This document shows, piece by piece, positions 35,551-44,898 of a DNA stretch of 64,000 bases. Location of the stretch: NCBI RefSeq assembly GCF_030814995.1, contig NZ_JAUSVX010000004.1, forward strand, positions 1-64,000, written 5' to 3'. Below the pieces are notes generated by a model, which searched no databases, was not told where the DNA came from, and worked only from the letters and a program-made list of their open reading frames with translations. The position numbers and the translations under genes were made by a program. How positions within the stretch are numbered: the stretch's first letter is position 1; each line of letters opens with the position of its first letter. Source of the stretch: Labrys wisconsinensis (GTDB taxonomy: Bacteria > Pseudomonadota > Alphaproteobacteria > Rhizobiales > Labraceae).

Positions 35551-38500
35551 GGTGCCCGTCCGCCGCGTCCGCGTTGATGGCGTTCAGGAGGGCGGCGGCC
35601 GAGGCGTAGTCGAACTCGTCGCTGAGCCGGTCGCCGCTGAAGCGGTGGAAGAGATCGGGGCGATCGGCATTCGCCGCCAGCCAATCGAGATATTTGCCGA
35701 GCGCCTGGAAGACGCGATCGGGATCGGCCCGGATCGCGCCGCAGACGCCGAGGCTGCTCGGCCAGTCCTCGACCACGAGCAGATCGATGACGGCGAGCGG
35801 CGTCTCGCCCAGTTCCGCCTGATGGTGCGAGAAGTTGTTCCGATAGAACACCTTGAGGTGGGCGTCGACCTCCTCGGCGGCGGCCGGGGGCGTCGCCTTG
35901 CCGGTGGACGGATCGGCTTCGGCGACGAGGCGGGGATAGCGGGCGCGCACATGCGCTTCCAGCGAGTCGCGGCTCGCCATCAGGCGGCGGACCGCCGGCT
36001 CGGCCTGCGGCGACAGCACCGCGGTGCGGTGGGCCATCGCCGGGAACAGCGCCGCGATCAGATCGGACAGGCAGACGGCGAGGACGAAGGCCGTCTTCGA
36101 CGTGTCGGTCACCGCGTCGAAGCCGGGATAGACGGTGATGCGGATCGCCTGGACCATCGCCGCCTTGTGCTGCTGCACGGCGGCTTCGGACCTGCCGAGG
36201 TCCAGAGGCCCGCTGGGGGCCTGCTTCTCCGACTGCAGCGAGCTCTCCAGGATCCGGGCATAGGTGCAGCGGCGCACCGGCGTGTACAGGGTCAGCGTCT
36301 CGACCTCGATGGACGGCATGGTCCGCAGATCCTGCGGCTGGTCCTCGATCGTGGTCGGATCGGCAAGGTCGAGCGCATAGGCCCGGCAGAAGATTTCGTT
36401 CCTCGTCGGCTCCAGCGCCCCGGCCCCGCTCTCCGCCTCGGTGAAGATGCCGTCCCGGCCGACGCGCTTGACCAGCCGGCCGCCATCCTCGCCGCGAAGG
36501 ACGCTTCCGGCGGCATAGGCGAGGCCGTGATCGTCGCGCGGCAGGCGGGTGACGCCGTCCGGCGCGCCGCTGCCACGGCTCGGCGAGGATCCCGTCGCTC
36601 CGGCCTGCCGGATCGGAATATCCGCGAAGAGCGCCTCCCGCAGCGCCGGCATGTTGTCGCAGCTGAACCACTCGTCGTCCTCGATCGCCGGATCCTCGGC
36701 GAGCGTCGGATGGCGCTTGCCGTCGATGGAGCGGCGCCTCGCGACGATGGGGAAACGGCCGGAGAACTCCAGCTCGAGCAGGCGCTGCACGCCGAGGCGG
36801 GTCGGCGACAATGTGTGCCGGGTCAGGAGCCGGGGCCGCGCCGACGCGTCCTGCGAGCGGCCGTCGGCGCCGGTCTGGAACTGCTGGAAATATTCCTTGA
36901 CGCGGGAGCGCGCGACGCCCGCCTGCGGCGACATCAGGTGGACCACGATATTCCAGGCGAGCTCGCGCAAGCCCTCGATCGGCCGCAGCGCCATCGGCGA
37001 GAACCGGTCGTCGAACCAGCCGTCAACCCGCACGCTGTCGACGATCGCGTCGCGCAGGGCATAGGGCTCGCTCGCGATCAGGGCGACGCGCGTCTGGCGC
37101 GTGCGCGACAGCTTCAGCTGGCTGAGGGCGGTCGCGAGGTTCTGGCGGTCCTGGATGAGGAGGGCGAGGTCGGGCGAGCCGGACGGCACGCTGGCACGGC
37201 GGTGCTGGAACATGTCCGGCAGGTCGCCGGCCTTGGGAACATCGGCGCTCGGCGAGGCCCTGGTATAGCAGGCTTGCTCCCAGCGGGCCCTGTTCTCGGC
37301 GCTGCCGATATCGACCAGCGCGGGCCCGATCCCGCTCTGCGCCGCCTTGAGGCCGAGCAGCGGCAGCGGCTCGCAGGCACCGGCGGCCGCGGGGCGACGG
37401 ATCGGTGCCGCGCCCCGCGCCGCCGCGGGCGGGATGACGGCATCGATCAGCTCGTCGCGCCAGACGGCGCTGTTGCGCCAGACGAGGGCGCGCATCGGTC
37501 CGGAGGCCCGGCCAAGGCTCCGGTTCGAAAACGGGGCGGTGCGCAGGCCGAACAGGTTGCGGACGAGGTTCTCGACGCCGTGCTGCTGCGCGCTGTGGAC
37601 GATGCCGCGGACGGCGCCGGCCGGCGCGCTGGCCCGGAGAAAGGCCAGCCCGAGGCGGAGCTGGGCCACGTCGAACTGGTCGAGATCGATCAGGACGACG
37701 AGCCGCAAGCGTTCGGCTTCGTGCCGGAAGGCCTGGACCTCGCTGCCGAACACCGTCTCGACCAGCGTCTTCTCGCTGGCGAACACGACGGTCGAGATCA
37801 CCCGTTCGTCCTTGCGGCTGGTCTTGGTCCTTTCATCGGGCCACAGATGCTGCGTGATCGGCAGGCAATGGGCGTTGAGCGCCTCCTTGACGTCGGCCTC
37901 GACAGTCTCACGGGTGGCCTCGGGGCAGATGATGATCGCACCGCCCCCGCTGTCCTCGGCGAGATGGATCGCCTCGGCGATGAAGGTGTGGTGCAACGGC
38001 GACAGCGGCTCGGTGAAGAGGATGTTGCGCTGATCCTTTTCCGCCGTGAACGCCGCCACGAGGGCTGCCAGGGCCGCACGGTCGGGTGCGTCGATCCGCC
38101 CGGCCGCTTCGAGCCGTTCGAAATGCGCGGCCGTCGGGCCATCGGCCTCGACGACCTTGCCGTGCTGCTGCGGCGGCGGTGGGCTCAGGGCCTGGTCGGC
38201 GAGCAGTTGATCGGGATAGGCCGCCGCCAGACGCCTTGCGAACGCCTCCACATCCGGCGCGGCCGGGTCGGTTCCGTCCGGGCTTCCGGCCGTCTGGCCG
38301 TCCCGGGACCGCGCCTGGGGCGAGGCGTGCTGCACCAGGTAGATCGCCCCCAGCAGCAATCCGAACGGGAAGAACCCGGCGATCGCCTTCTGCTGGTCCT
38401 GGAAGCCCAGCCAGTCGAGGGCGAGCACGGACAGGGGCAGGATGACGCCGATCATCACGGTGATGACGATCATCAGCCAGAAGCTCGCCTGATAAGCCGC

Positions 38501-38911
38501 CGAACCGCGGCCGAAGGGCGGTTGGAGGGCCTTCGGCGATGGCGGCGAACGGCCGAGCAGCCGCAGCACCAGCAACCATAGGCGATAGGCGCCGAAGCTC
38601 GTCAGGCCGATCAGGGCGGTGAGCAGGACGGAGACGACGAAGTCCTCCAGGGCGCGCTGAAACCCGCTGGGCACGATCGCATCGAGCGCATCGGTGAGCC
38701 ATTCGAAGCCGGCGGCGAGCCACCCCAGCCCCGGCAGGTCGCGAAGCAGCAGGATCACGCTGTCGGCGATGCCGTGATTGCCGGTCCCCGCCAGGAGCAC
38801 GCCGACATAGGCGCCGAGGACGATGGCCAGCGGCATGCAGATGCCGAGCCACAGATCGATGGTCTGTGGCCGCTCTGAGATCACGCCCGGGTCGGCAGGT
38901 CGGCCGCTCAC
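35537..38911 (-). CDS. Four-TM protein with degenerate helicase-like region
   Basis: A 1124-residue protein not recognised as a whole. Four hydrophobic segments lie within residues 20-196. The long soluble part has features reminiscent of an SF2 helicase: SPLHHTFIAEAI, VVFASEKTL, VLIDLDQFD in the motif II position and HSAQQHGVENLVRNLFG like motif III. No Walker A (GxxxxGKT) is present. The C-terminal region (IDLLVVEDWPSSLGVCGAI) is loosely like the ending of DUF1998-type helicase partners. All this is by eye. If right, it is a membrane-tethered pseudo-helicase. The GTG start at 38911 is three bases after the preceding stop. Confidence 0.65.
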   Translation of the reverse strand: MSGRPADPGVISERPQTIDLWLGICMPLAIVLGAYVGVLLAGTGNHGIADSVILLLRDLPGLGWLAAGFEWLTDALDAIVPSGFQRALEDFVVSVLLTALIGLTSFGAYRLWLLVLRLLGRSPPSPKALQPPFGRGSAAYQASFWLMIVITVMIGVILPLSVLALDWLGFQDQQKAIAGFFPFGLLLGAIYLVQHASPQARSRDGQTAGSPDGTDPAAPDVEAFARRLAAAYPDQLLADQALSPPPPQQHGKVVEADGPTAAHFERLEAAGRIDAPDRAALAALVAAFTAEKDQRNILFTEPLSPLHHTFIAEAIHLAEDSGGGAIIICPEATRETVEADVKEALNAHCLPITQHLWPDERTKTSRKDERVISTVVFASEKTLVETVFGSEVQAFRHEAERLRLVVLIDLDQFDVAQLRLGLAFLRASAPAGAVRGIVHSAQQHGVENLVRNLFGLRTAPFSNRSLGRASGPMRALVWRNSAVWRDELIDAVIPPAAARGAAPIRRPAAAGACEPLPLLGLKAAQSGIGPALVDIGSAENRARWEQACYTRASPSADVPKAGDLPDMFQHRRASVPSGSPDLALLIQDRQNLATALSQLKLSRTRQTRVALIASEPYALRDAIVDSVRVDGWFDDRFSPMALRPIEGLRELAWNIVVHLMSPQAGVARSRVKEYFQQFQTGADGRSQDASARPRLLTRHTLSPTRLGVQRLLELEFSGRFPIVARRRSIDGKRHPTLAEDPAIEDDEWFSCDNMPALREALFADIPIRQAGATGSSPSRGSGAPDGVTRLPRDDHGLAYAAGSVLRGEDGGRLVKRVGRDGIFTEAESGAGALEPTRNEIFCRAYALDLADPTTIEDQPQDLRTMPSIEVETLTLYTPVRRCTYARILESSLQSEKQAPSGPLDLGRSEAAVQQHKAAMVQAIRITVYPGFDAVTDTSKTAFVLAVCLSDLIAALFPAMAHRTAVLSPQAEPAVRRLMASRDSLEAHVRARYPRLVAEADPSTGKATPPAAAEEVDAHLKVFYRNNFSHHQAELGETPLAVIDLLVVEDWPSSLGVCGAIRADPDRVFQALGKYLDWLAANADRPDLFHRFSGDRLSDEFDYASAAALLNAINADAADGHHGSR

Positions 38912-38914
38912 GCC

Positions 38915-41116
38915 CTACCCCCTCTTTTCGCCGTCGAGGTCGAGCGAGACGTAGCTCATCTCCTGCGGCGAGAGGAAGACACCTGGGGCACCGACGAACG
39001 TGCCCAACCCGGGTGCGCTCGCCCTGGCGAGGCCGCTGCTGTCGGCATGCACGAACCTCAGGTCCTCGGCCGCGGTCACGCGACCTTGCGCGGCCGTGAC
39101 GCAGCCGGCGATCCAGCGCGTGCAGACCTCGCGGGCGAGGGTCGCGCTCGTCGCGGCAAAGAAGTCCTCGGCGGCCTGGCCCGACGGCGCCGCTCCCGCG
39201 CCGCGGCTGTCCGTGGGCGTGAGCTCGGTGACGGCACTTTCGAAAGCCTCGATATCGGCTTCGCCGGCACGGCGGTCGAAATCCGAGGTCAGAAGATCGA
39301 GCCAGATCAGCTGGCGGGTGATCAGGACATACTCGTGCGCCGAGTTCAGCGCGTCCGTGACCAGCTTCCGGACGCTCATCAGCGCCGAGCCGACCCGGTC
39401 GAGCGCCGCCCTGAACCGGCGCTGGCGCCGCCGGACGATGACGGCGAAGACGACGGCGCCGAGCAGCGCGGTGACGATGAACGCCGTTCCCGTGGGGATC
39501 ATGGCCGACAGGCGGAAGCGGAGCGCCGACGCCCCGTCATCCGGCGTCTTGGCGCTGACCAGCGCCAGGATCGTCGCGAGCGTCGCGGCGGCGAACAGCC
39601 ACCAGGCCCAGACATAGGCTCGCGGCACGAGACCGCGATAGGCGGGCATGACGGCGGCGAGCGCTTCGGAGAGTTGCCCCCATTGCGGCGACCCCTCGAA
39701 ATTCAGCGCATTGGCGTCGTCTCGCCTGTCTCCCCCGCGCCGCGCCGGCAGGAGCGAGGCCATGAACGCCCGCCTCGCCTTCTCGGCGGCAGCCTTTCTC
39801 TCGTTGCGGATCCGTTCGACCTCGAGCCGCATCTTGCCGATCTCGGCGGCGGCCGATCCGGTCAGGCCGGCATTCACGACGGGAATCTCGGCGATCCTGT
39901 CGCGAACCTTCCGGTCGTCGCTGCCGGAGATCTGATGGCTCGTCTTCTCCGCGCCCTTCTCGAAATGGTCGCGCATGTCGGAGGCGATCCGCTGAATGTC
40001 GATCGGCACGTCGCGCAGCGCCTGCTCGAGCAGGAGCTGCCGGTCGCCGGACCAGTAGCGGCCGCGGGCGTGGAACGCCTGCAGCGTCCGGGGAAGCGCA
40101 TCCTTCTCCGCCGGCGGCCTGCCGCCGTCGCTCGAGCCGGCCTTGCCGGCGCCGAGCACGATGCCGCCGAGATCCATGCCGACGGTCTCGCGGACCAGCA
40201 TGGCATCGGTGATCTGGCGCATGACCGCATTCACCGCCTCGCCGGTCCTGTCCGGCCCGTCCCCTCCGGGCTCGTCCTCACGCCGCCCGATGGTCTGGCC
40301 GGTGGCCCGCTCGCGATAATTGCCGATCAGCATGGCGATGCGCTCGCTCGCCAGGGCGGCGTATTCGCCGTCGATCTGGAGCAGGAAGGCTTCGCCGGTC
40401 GTGGCGCGCAGGAACTGAGCGAGGGGCGAGGACTGCTGGGCCAGGGGCGCGTCCTGGCGCCCCTCCCGCCGGGCCAGGGCCAGCACGATCACGCCGCGCA
40501 GCAACACGAACTGGCGATATTGCTCGGTCTCGACATCCGCCGTCCGGGTGCGCGAGGGCCGCAGCACGAAGCCGAAATCGAGAATCTCGCGCCCGGCCCG
40601 AGCCGGGTCGCGGCGAAGCTCGCGCAGGAAGGCCAGGGTCTGCGGCGCGACCTCGCTGCCCCTGGCGAACTCGCGCAGGCAGGCGATGCTGAGCACGTCG
40701 CCCGCCACGATCGACATGCCGTTGAGCACCTCGCGCATGCGCGTCGCCACGGTGCGCAACTGCGCGGCGCCCTCCGGATCCTGCGCCGGATCGGGACCGA
40801 CATAGATCAGGGCGAGATGGTCGACGCGCCGGCGCTCCAGGGCCTCGACGTCCTCGGTGAGATCGGCCACCAGGCTCTCGACGTCGCCGCCATACGCCAC
40901 CGGAAACGCGACGCCCCAGACCGCCTGGCGGCGGGCCAGGGTGCCGTCGTCGCCGTCCTCGGCATGGATGGTGCGGAACAGCACCTCCGGCCCGTCCTCG
41001 CGCCCCTTCAGATCGAGCGCGAGCTGGCGCACCAGGCGCGGGAACTGCCAGGCGCCATCGAAATTGACGACCACGAGGCGGTGCCTCCTGGCCGGCGCGG
41101 CTTGCTCCACGGCCAT
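38915..41116 (-). CDS. Two-TM protein of unknown function, partner of the tubulin-like GTPase
   Basis: A 733-residue protein I do not recognise. The N-terminal part begins HRLVVVNFDGAWQFPRLV and looks like an alpha/beta cytoplasmic domain. A charged, probably coiled-coil stretch (MRLEVERIRNERKAAAEKARRAF) follows. Two membrane segments lie near 501-521 and 545-562, then a helical C-terminus of about 170 residues. It starts four bases after the tubulin-like gene stop and ends three bases before the four-TM gene start. Position and topology suggest it anchors the GTPase to the inner membrane (inference). Confidence 0.7.
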   Translation of the reverse strand: MAVEQAAPARRHRLVVVNFDGAWQFPRLVRQLALDLKGREDGPEVLFRTIHAEDGDDGTLARRQAVWGVAFPVAYGGDVESLVADLTEDVEALERRRVDHLALIYVGPDPAQDPEGAAQLRTVATRMREVLNGMSIVAGDVLSIACLREFARGSEVAPQTLAFLRELRRDPARAGREILDFGFVLRPSRTRTADVETEQYRQFVLLRGVIVLALARREGRQDAPLAQQSSPLAQFLRATTGEAFLLQIDGEYAALASERIAMLIGNYRERATGQTIGRREDEPGGDGPDRTGEAVNAVMRQITDAMLVRETVGMDLGGIVLGAGKAGSSDGGRPPAEKDALPRTLQAFHARGRYWSGDRQLLLEQALRDVPIDIQRIASDMRDHFEKGAEKTSHQISGSDDRKVRDRIAEIPVVNAGLTGSAAAEIGKMRLEVERIRNERKAAAEKARRAFMASLLPARRGGDRRDDANALNFEGSPQWGQLSEALAAVMPAYRGLVPRAYVWAWWLFAAATLATILALVSAKTPDDGASALRFRLSAMIPTGTAFIVTALLGAVVFAVIVRRRQRRFRAALDRVGSALMSVRKLVTDALNSAHEYVLITRQLIWLDLLTSDFDRRAGEADIEAFESAVTELTPTDSRGAGAAPSGQAAEDFFAATSATLAREVCTRWIAGCVTAAQGRVTAAEDLRFVHADSSGLARASAPGLGTFVGAPGVFLSPQEMSYVSLDLDGEKRG

Positions 41117-41120
41117 GACG

Positions 41121-44100
41121 TCATGCCCTGGCGCTGCGGGCCTGCCTCAGCCCCGCCTCGCGGACGGCGCGCAGGCGGTCCACCGTCGACTTGACGATGC
41201 CCTCGCGGGCCGAGAAGGCCCCGAACGCCTCCTGCTCCGACTCGCCCAGGAAGGCATCGACGATCTGGTCGCGGCCGATGCTCTCCAGATGCGGCAGCAG
41301 CACCGCGGCGAGCTCGCCGAGCAGGACGCGCTGGGCGGTGAACAGGCCCTGCGCCGCCTGCTCGCGTGCCTCGAAGGCCTTGTCGCGGGGGGCCGCGAGG
41401 TCGAGGATGCGCTGCGTGATGTCGGCCCCGCCGATCTGCAGGGCGATGGGGTGCGCCGCGAACTTCGCCGCCGGGGAGAGCGTCGCCAGCTCGGAGCCCC
41501 AGACGTCGAGGGCCATGCGCTTCAGCTCGGCCTTCTCCTGCAGCGCCAGGTACTGCTGCCAGACATCGTCCGTCTCGGCGATGGCGATGCGCATGGTGTC
41601 GACGCTCGGGCGGCCCACGGTGGAGAAATAGGTGACGGCGCGTCCGAACTCGATCTCCTTCTGCACGAGGCGCAGGCCCAGCGCCGCCACGGCGGCACGG
41701 CCGGCGTCGAGGTCGATGCGCCTCTGGGTTTCGAGCGACACTTCCGGCAGCACCGAGCCGCGGTGCCAGGCCTTGTGGATGTGCGGGGTCAGCACGGATG
41801 TCCGCTGCTGCCTCGACCCGATCTTGCGGATCTCGATCTCGTCCCGGATCAGGCGCTCGAGCCGGTCGGAATAGGCCTTGTAGTAGCGGCCCTTCAGGGT
41901 CTCGCTCCCCGCGCCGTCGCCGGAGGCCAGCTTGGCGAGGTGGCTGAGCTCGAGGTTCAGCCTGGAGTTCACGCACAGCAATTCGTAATGGGTGAAATCG
42001 TCGGCGAGCAGGGCGCTTTCGCCCTGGTCGAACTTGAACAGGCGCTCGAACTCGTCGGCGTTGCCGTAATCCTGCTTCAGCGACGGGTTCATCGCCCAGT
42101 GGATCACCGCCTGTCCGTTCGAGGCGTCCTCGAGCCGGAGGAACGGCTCGGCCTGGCCCTTGGCCACGTCGACCGCCCGGCGCAGCCGTTCCTTCCAGTC
42201 GATGCCGAGACGATCCGCCTCGCGCCGCGCCGCCTCGAACACCGAGATGTCCCAGACGCTGCCATGGTTCCTGCGCACTTCGGCCAGCGCGAAATCCTCG
42301 ATCACCGCCTTCTCGAACAGGCGGCGGAGGTCGTCGAACGCGGTCGCGCGCCGGGCCTTCCGGTCGGCGCGGAACTTCTTGTACAGCGCGGCGTCGAGCG
42401 TCTCGTTGACGGCCGCGGTCTGGCGTGCGCCGACCGTCCGCAGCTTCAGCTCCTCCCATGCCGCCTGCTTGGAAGCCGGATCGGCGTGGATGTAGACATT
42501 GCCGTCGAAGGCGTTCGGCCCGGACTGGTGGCGAACCTCCTCCTTGCGGACGTTCTCCTCGATGCCGCCGACGACCCGGCCGACCTCGGCGAACAGGCCC
42601 TCGTAGACCGTCGAGAGCGCCTCCACCTCGGCGACGAGCAGGTCGAGGATCTTGGCCTTGGTCGCGCCCTCGGCATAGCGGCGCATCTTGGCGAGGCTTT
42701 CGTCGTAGTAGCGGGCATAGTCCTCGCCGAAGCTGCGGCTGGAGCCCCAGACCCGGCCCATGAGGCCGGGATTGGCCGCCTGACGGGCACTCTCGAACAC
42801 GGCCGGGTTGGAGCGCTGGTCCTGCGGCGGGCGCTGGGCCTCGTCGCGGCTGAAGGATTGCGCCTCGTTGAGGACGGCGCGCCGCAGCGCCGCAACGTCG
42901 ATGGCGCTGCGGCGCTGGCGGATCTCGCGCAGCACCGAATAGAGGAAGGCTCGCACCTGCACGGGGTGCGGCCCCTTCGCCACCACATAGGATTGCAGGT
43001 GGTAGGGCTTCAGTTCCGCGATCGAAAGGTCGTCGGCATAGGTGATCGTGTTCTGGAACTGCTGGTCGGGGCGCTGCAGCAGGGCGGTCTCGATCGCCTG
43101 GAAGTCGAGGTCGAGAATGCTCTCGCACTGGCGGACGATGGTTTCGATCTTGCTCTTGTTGCGGAATGCCGTCGGATCGAGCCGGGCGCGCCGCCGGATG
43201 GTCTCCAGGTCCTCGCGCTGCCAGAAGCTCTCGACCATGTGCGTCAGGAACGCGTCGAGATAGGCTTCGTGCTGCGGCTCGACCCGGGCCTCCCGCGTCT
43301 CCGGATCGACCAGCGTCGGCATCAGGCCTTCGCGGATCTCGGCGAAGAAGGCGATCTTGTCGGTGAGGGCGAACTGGTCGAGGTTCTCCAGGAAGGTCGC
43401 GCCGATGTCCGGCGGGCGGGCCGCGAGGTTGCCGGCGGCGCGAAGCTCCTCGTAGCGCCGCACGGCGTCCCGATAGAGCCGGTCGAGGCGCAGCCAGTCG
43501 CCGGTCAGGACCTCCTGGGCGAAGCGCTGGCTGAGATAGGCCGCAATCGCGTCCACGGGGTAGACGACCGCGGCCACGCCGATGCCGGCGAAGGAGTTGC
43601 TCACCCCGCGCGCCGCCGCCGCATTGGCCGCCAGCGCATCGTTGACCATGCCGCTCAGCGTCTTCTTGCCGACGGTGGTGAAGGTCTGGAGGAAGACGGC
43701 CCGGGTGGCGAGCTCGATGTAATGGTCGAGGCTGGGCCCCAGATTGCCGCCCTTGACGTTCTCGTAGTCGATCAGCGTGACGGCCTTGAACGGCGCTTCG
43801 AGCTCGTTCTGGAACAGGCCGGGGGCGAACTCGAACTGGAACTGGCGCGCGCTGGGGTGGCCTTCCGCGCGGTTGATCACCGCGCTCAATTCGCGCAGCG
43901 CGGCATAGCCGTTGACCAGGACGTTGTCGATCTGCTGGGCCTGGATGTTGGCCCCGCGCACGAACACGTCGGGCATCAGGAACAGGCCGTAGGGCTCGAT
44001 CGCCTGGATGCCGACGGCCTGCGCGATCCGGCGCAGCAGCAGGCTCGTCTGCAGGAACATGCCCGAGCCGGTGGCGCCGGCGAGGGATCCGGTGATGATC

Positions 44101-44564
44101 ACCTGCAGGGCGCCCTCGAACACCGAGCGGCTGTCGTGCCGGGCGACGCCCGAGATGATGTTGCCGACGATGGCGTTGAAGCTTTCGCGCTGATTGGTCA
44201 GGCGATCGTAGAGCGCGAGCTGCGACAGCATCCGGATCTGGCCGGCGCCGTCGATCAGGCGCATGTTCAGGATCTTGTCCGGCAGCTCCGAACGCGCCAG
44301 CGAAAAGCCGGCTTCCGCCTGCGGATTGTCGCGCAGGATGTCATGCACGGTCTTGAGGCTGCTGGTCTGGACGATCGACCGATCCTCCAACCCGCGCCGC
44401 TGCGAGATGTCGTTGACGTCGGTGTCGAAGCAGAGCGTCGCGATCCGGCCGCGCTCGGCGAGCCCGGTGGCAAGGGCCCGGCGATAGACCCGCTCGATGA
44501 TCTGCCCGCCGGTTCCGCCGACGCCGACGAGGAGCGTCGGGCGGTACTCGATGCGATCGTCCAT
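41121..44564 (-). CDS. Tubulin/FtsZ-fold GTPase-like protein (Tubulin_2 type)
   Basis: A 1147-residue protein whose first 170 residues have the two hallmarks of tubulin/FtsZ-fold nucleotide binding. These are LLVGVGGTGGQ (14-20 loop) and the signature loop TGSLAGATGSGMF (GSLAGATGSG at 159-168, compare GGGTGTG in FtsZ). This fits the tubulin-like doman-containing group known from bacterial operons with vWA proteins. The remaining 900 or so residues are mostly helical and much longer than FtsZ. It is the first gene of the minus-strand run to 29790. Whether it polymerises is unknown. Fold assignment is fairly sure, function is not. Confidence 0.82.
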   Translation of the reverse strand: MDDRIEYRPTLLVGVGGTGGQIIERVYRRALATGLAERGRIATLCFDTDVNDISQRRGLEDRSIVQTSSLKTVHDILRDNPQAEAGFSLARSELPDKILNMRLIDGAGQIRMLSQLALYDRLTNQRESFNAIVGNIISGVARHDSRSVFEGALQVIITGSLAGATGSGMFLQTSLLLRRIAQAVGIQAIEPYGLFLMPDVFVRGANIQAQQIDNVLVNGYAALRELSAVINRAEGHPSARQFQFEFAPGLFQNELEAPFKAVTLIDYENVKGGNLGPSLDHYIELATRAVFLQTFTTVGKKTLSGMVNDALAANAAAARGVSNSFAGIGVAAVVYPVDAIAAYLSQRFAQEVLTGDWLRLDRLYRDAVRRYEELRAAGNLAARPPDIGATFLENLDQFALTDKIAFFAEIREGLMPTLVDPETREARVEPQHEAYLDAFLTHMVESFWQREDLETIRRRARLDPTAFRNKSKIETIVRQCESILDLDFQAIETALLQRPDQQFQNTITYADDLSIAELKPYHLQSYVVAKGPHPVQVRAFLYSVLREIRQRRSAIDVAALRRAVLNEAQSFSRDEAQRPPQDQRSNPAVFESARQAANPGLMGRVWGSSRSFGEDYARYYDESLAKMRRYAEGATKAKILDLLVAEVEALSTVYEGLFAEVGRVVGGIEENVRKEEVRHQSGPNAFDGNVYIHADPASKQAAWEELKLRTVGARQTAAVNETLDAALYKKFRADRKARRATAFDDLRRLFEKAVIEDFALAEVRRNHGSVWDISVFEAARREADRLGIDWKERLRRAVDVAKGQAEPFLRLEDASNGQAVIHWAMNPSLKQDYGNADEFERLFKFDQGESALLADDFTHYELLCVNSRLNLELSHLAKLASGDGAGSETLKGRYYKAYSDRLERLIRDEIEIRKIGSRQQRTSVLTPHIHKAWHRGSVLPEVSLETQRRIDLDAGRAAVAALGLRLVQKEIEFGRAVTYFSTVGRPSVDTMRIAIAETDDVWQQYLALQEKAELKRMALDVWGSELATLSPAAKFAAHPIALQIGGADITQRILDLAAPRDKAFEAREQAAQGLFTAQRVLLGELAAVLLPHLESIGRDQIVDAFLGESEQEAFGAFSAREGIVKSTVDRLRAVREAGLRQARSARA

Positions 44565-44898
44565 GGTGCATCCCTCGTCCGCACCGGCTCGGCTTTGAAA
44601 GCGAACCCGGCGGAGGGCCCGATCGCCGACAACCAGCGGCGTGCATATTGATCAACTCTGCGGCAGCCTGTCCAGTCCGAAGCCCGAGATCCCGGCGTTG
44701 CGAAGTCAGTCGGCGGCCTCGGCCGGTCGGCGCAGCAGCCCGAGCGCATCGTCCGCGATTCGCCTCCGAGCCGCTCGAGCATTCCGCCCTCGCGCCGGCG
44801 TGGCGAGCGTGGATTGGTCCATCATTTCTTGTCGAAACTGGTCGTTTCAACTGGGCCGGATCAGCCGCATGCTGGCGCCCTCTCAAGGAGCTTGCCCC
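44565..44898. promoter_or_regulatory. Divergent gap between tubulin-like operon and PaiB-type gene
   Basis: These 334 bases contain no credible gene. The divergent layout requires a promoter for the big minus-strand operon, but I see no convincing pair of boxes. A small inverted repeat GAAAC-N5-GTTTC lies at 44834-44848, about 50 bases before the plus-strand start, and could be an operator for the PaiB-family protein. The call is weak. Confidence 0.3.

Noticed and set aside
40857-44651. Very long plus-strand open frame (over 1200 codons) opposite the tubulin-like gene
   Set aside because: It is antisense to a gene with clear nucleotide-binding motifs, its translation is a low-complexity Arg/Gly/Asp/His-rich product of high G+C, and no domain or start site supports it. 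Similar plus-strand frames (for example 74-2899 and 32734-38581) fail in the same way.
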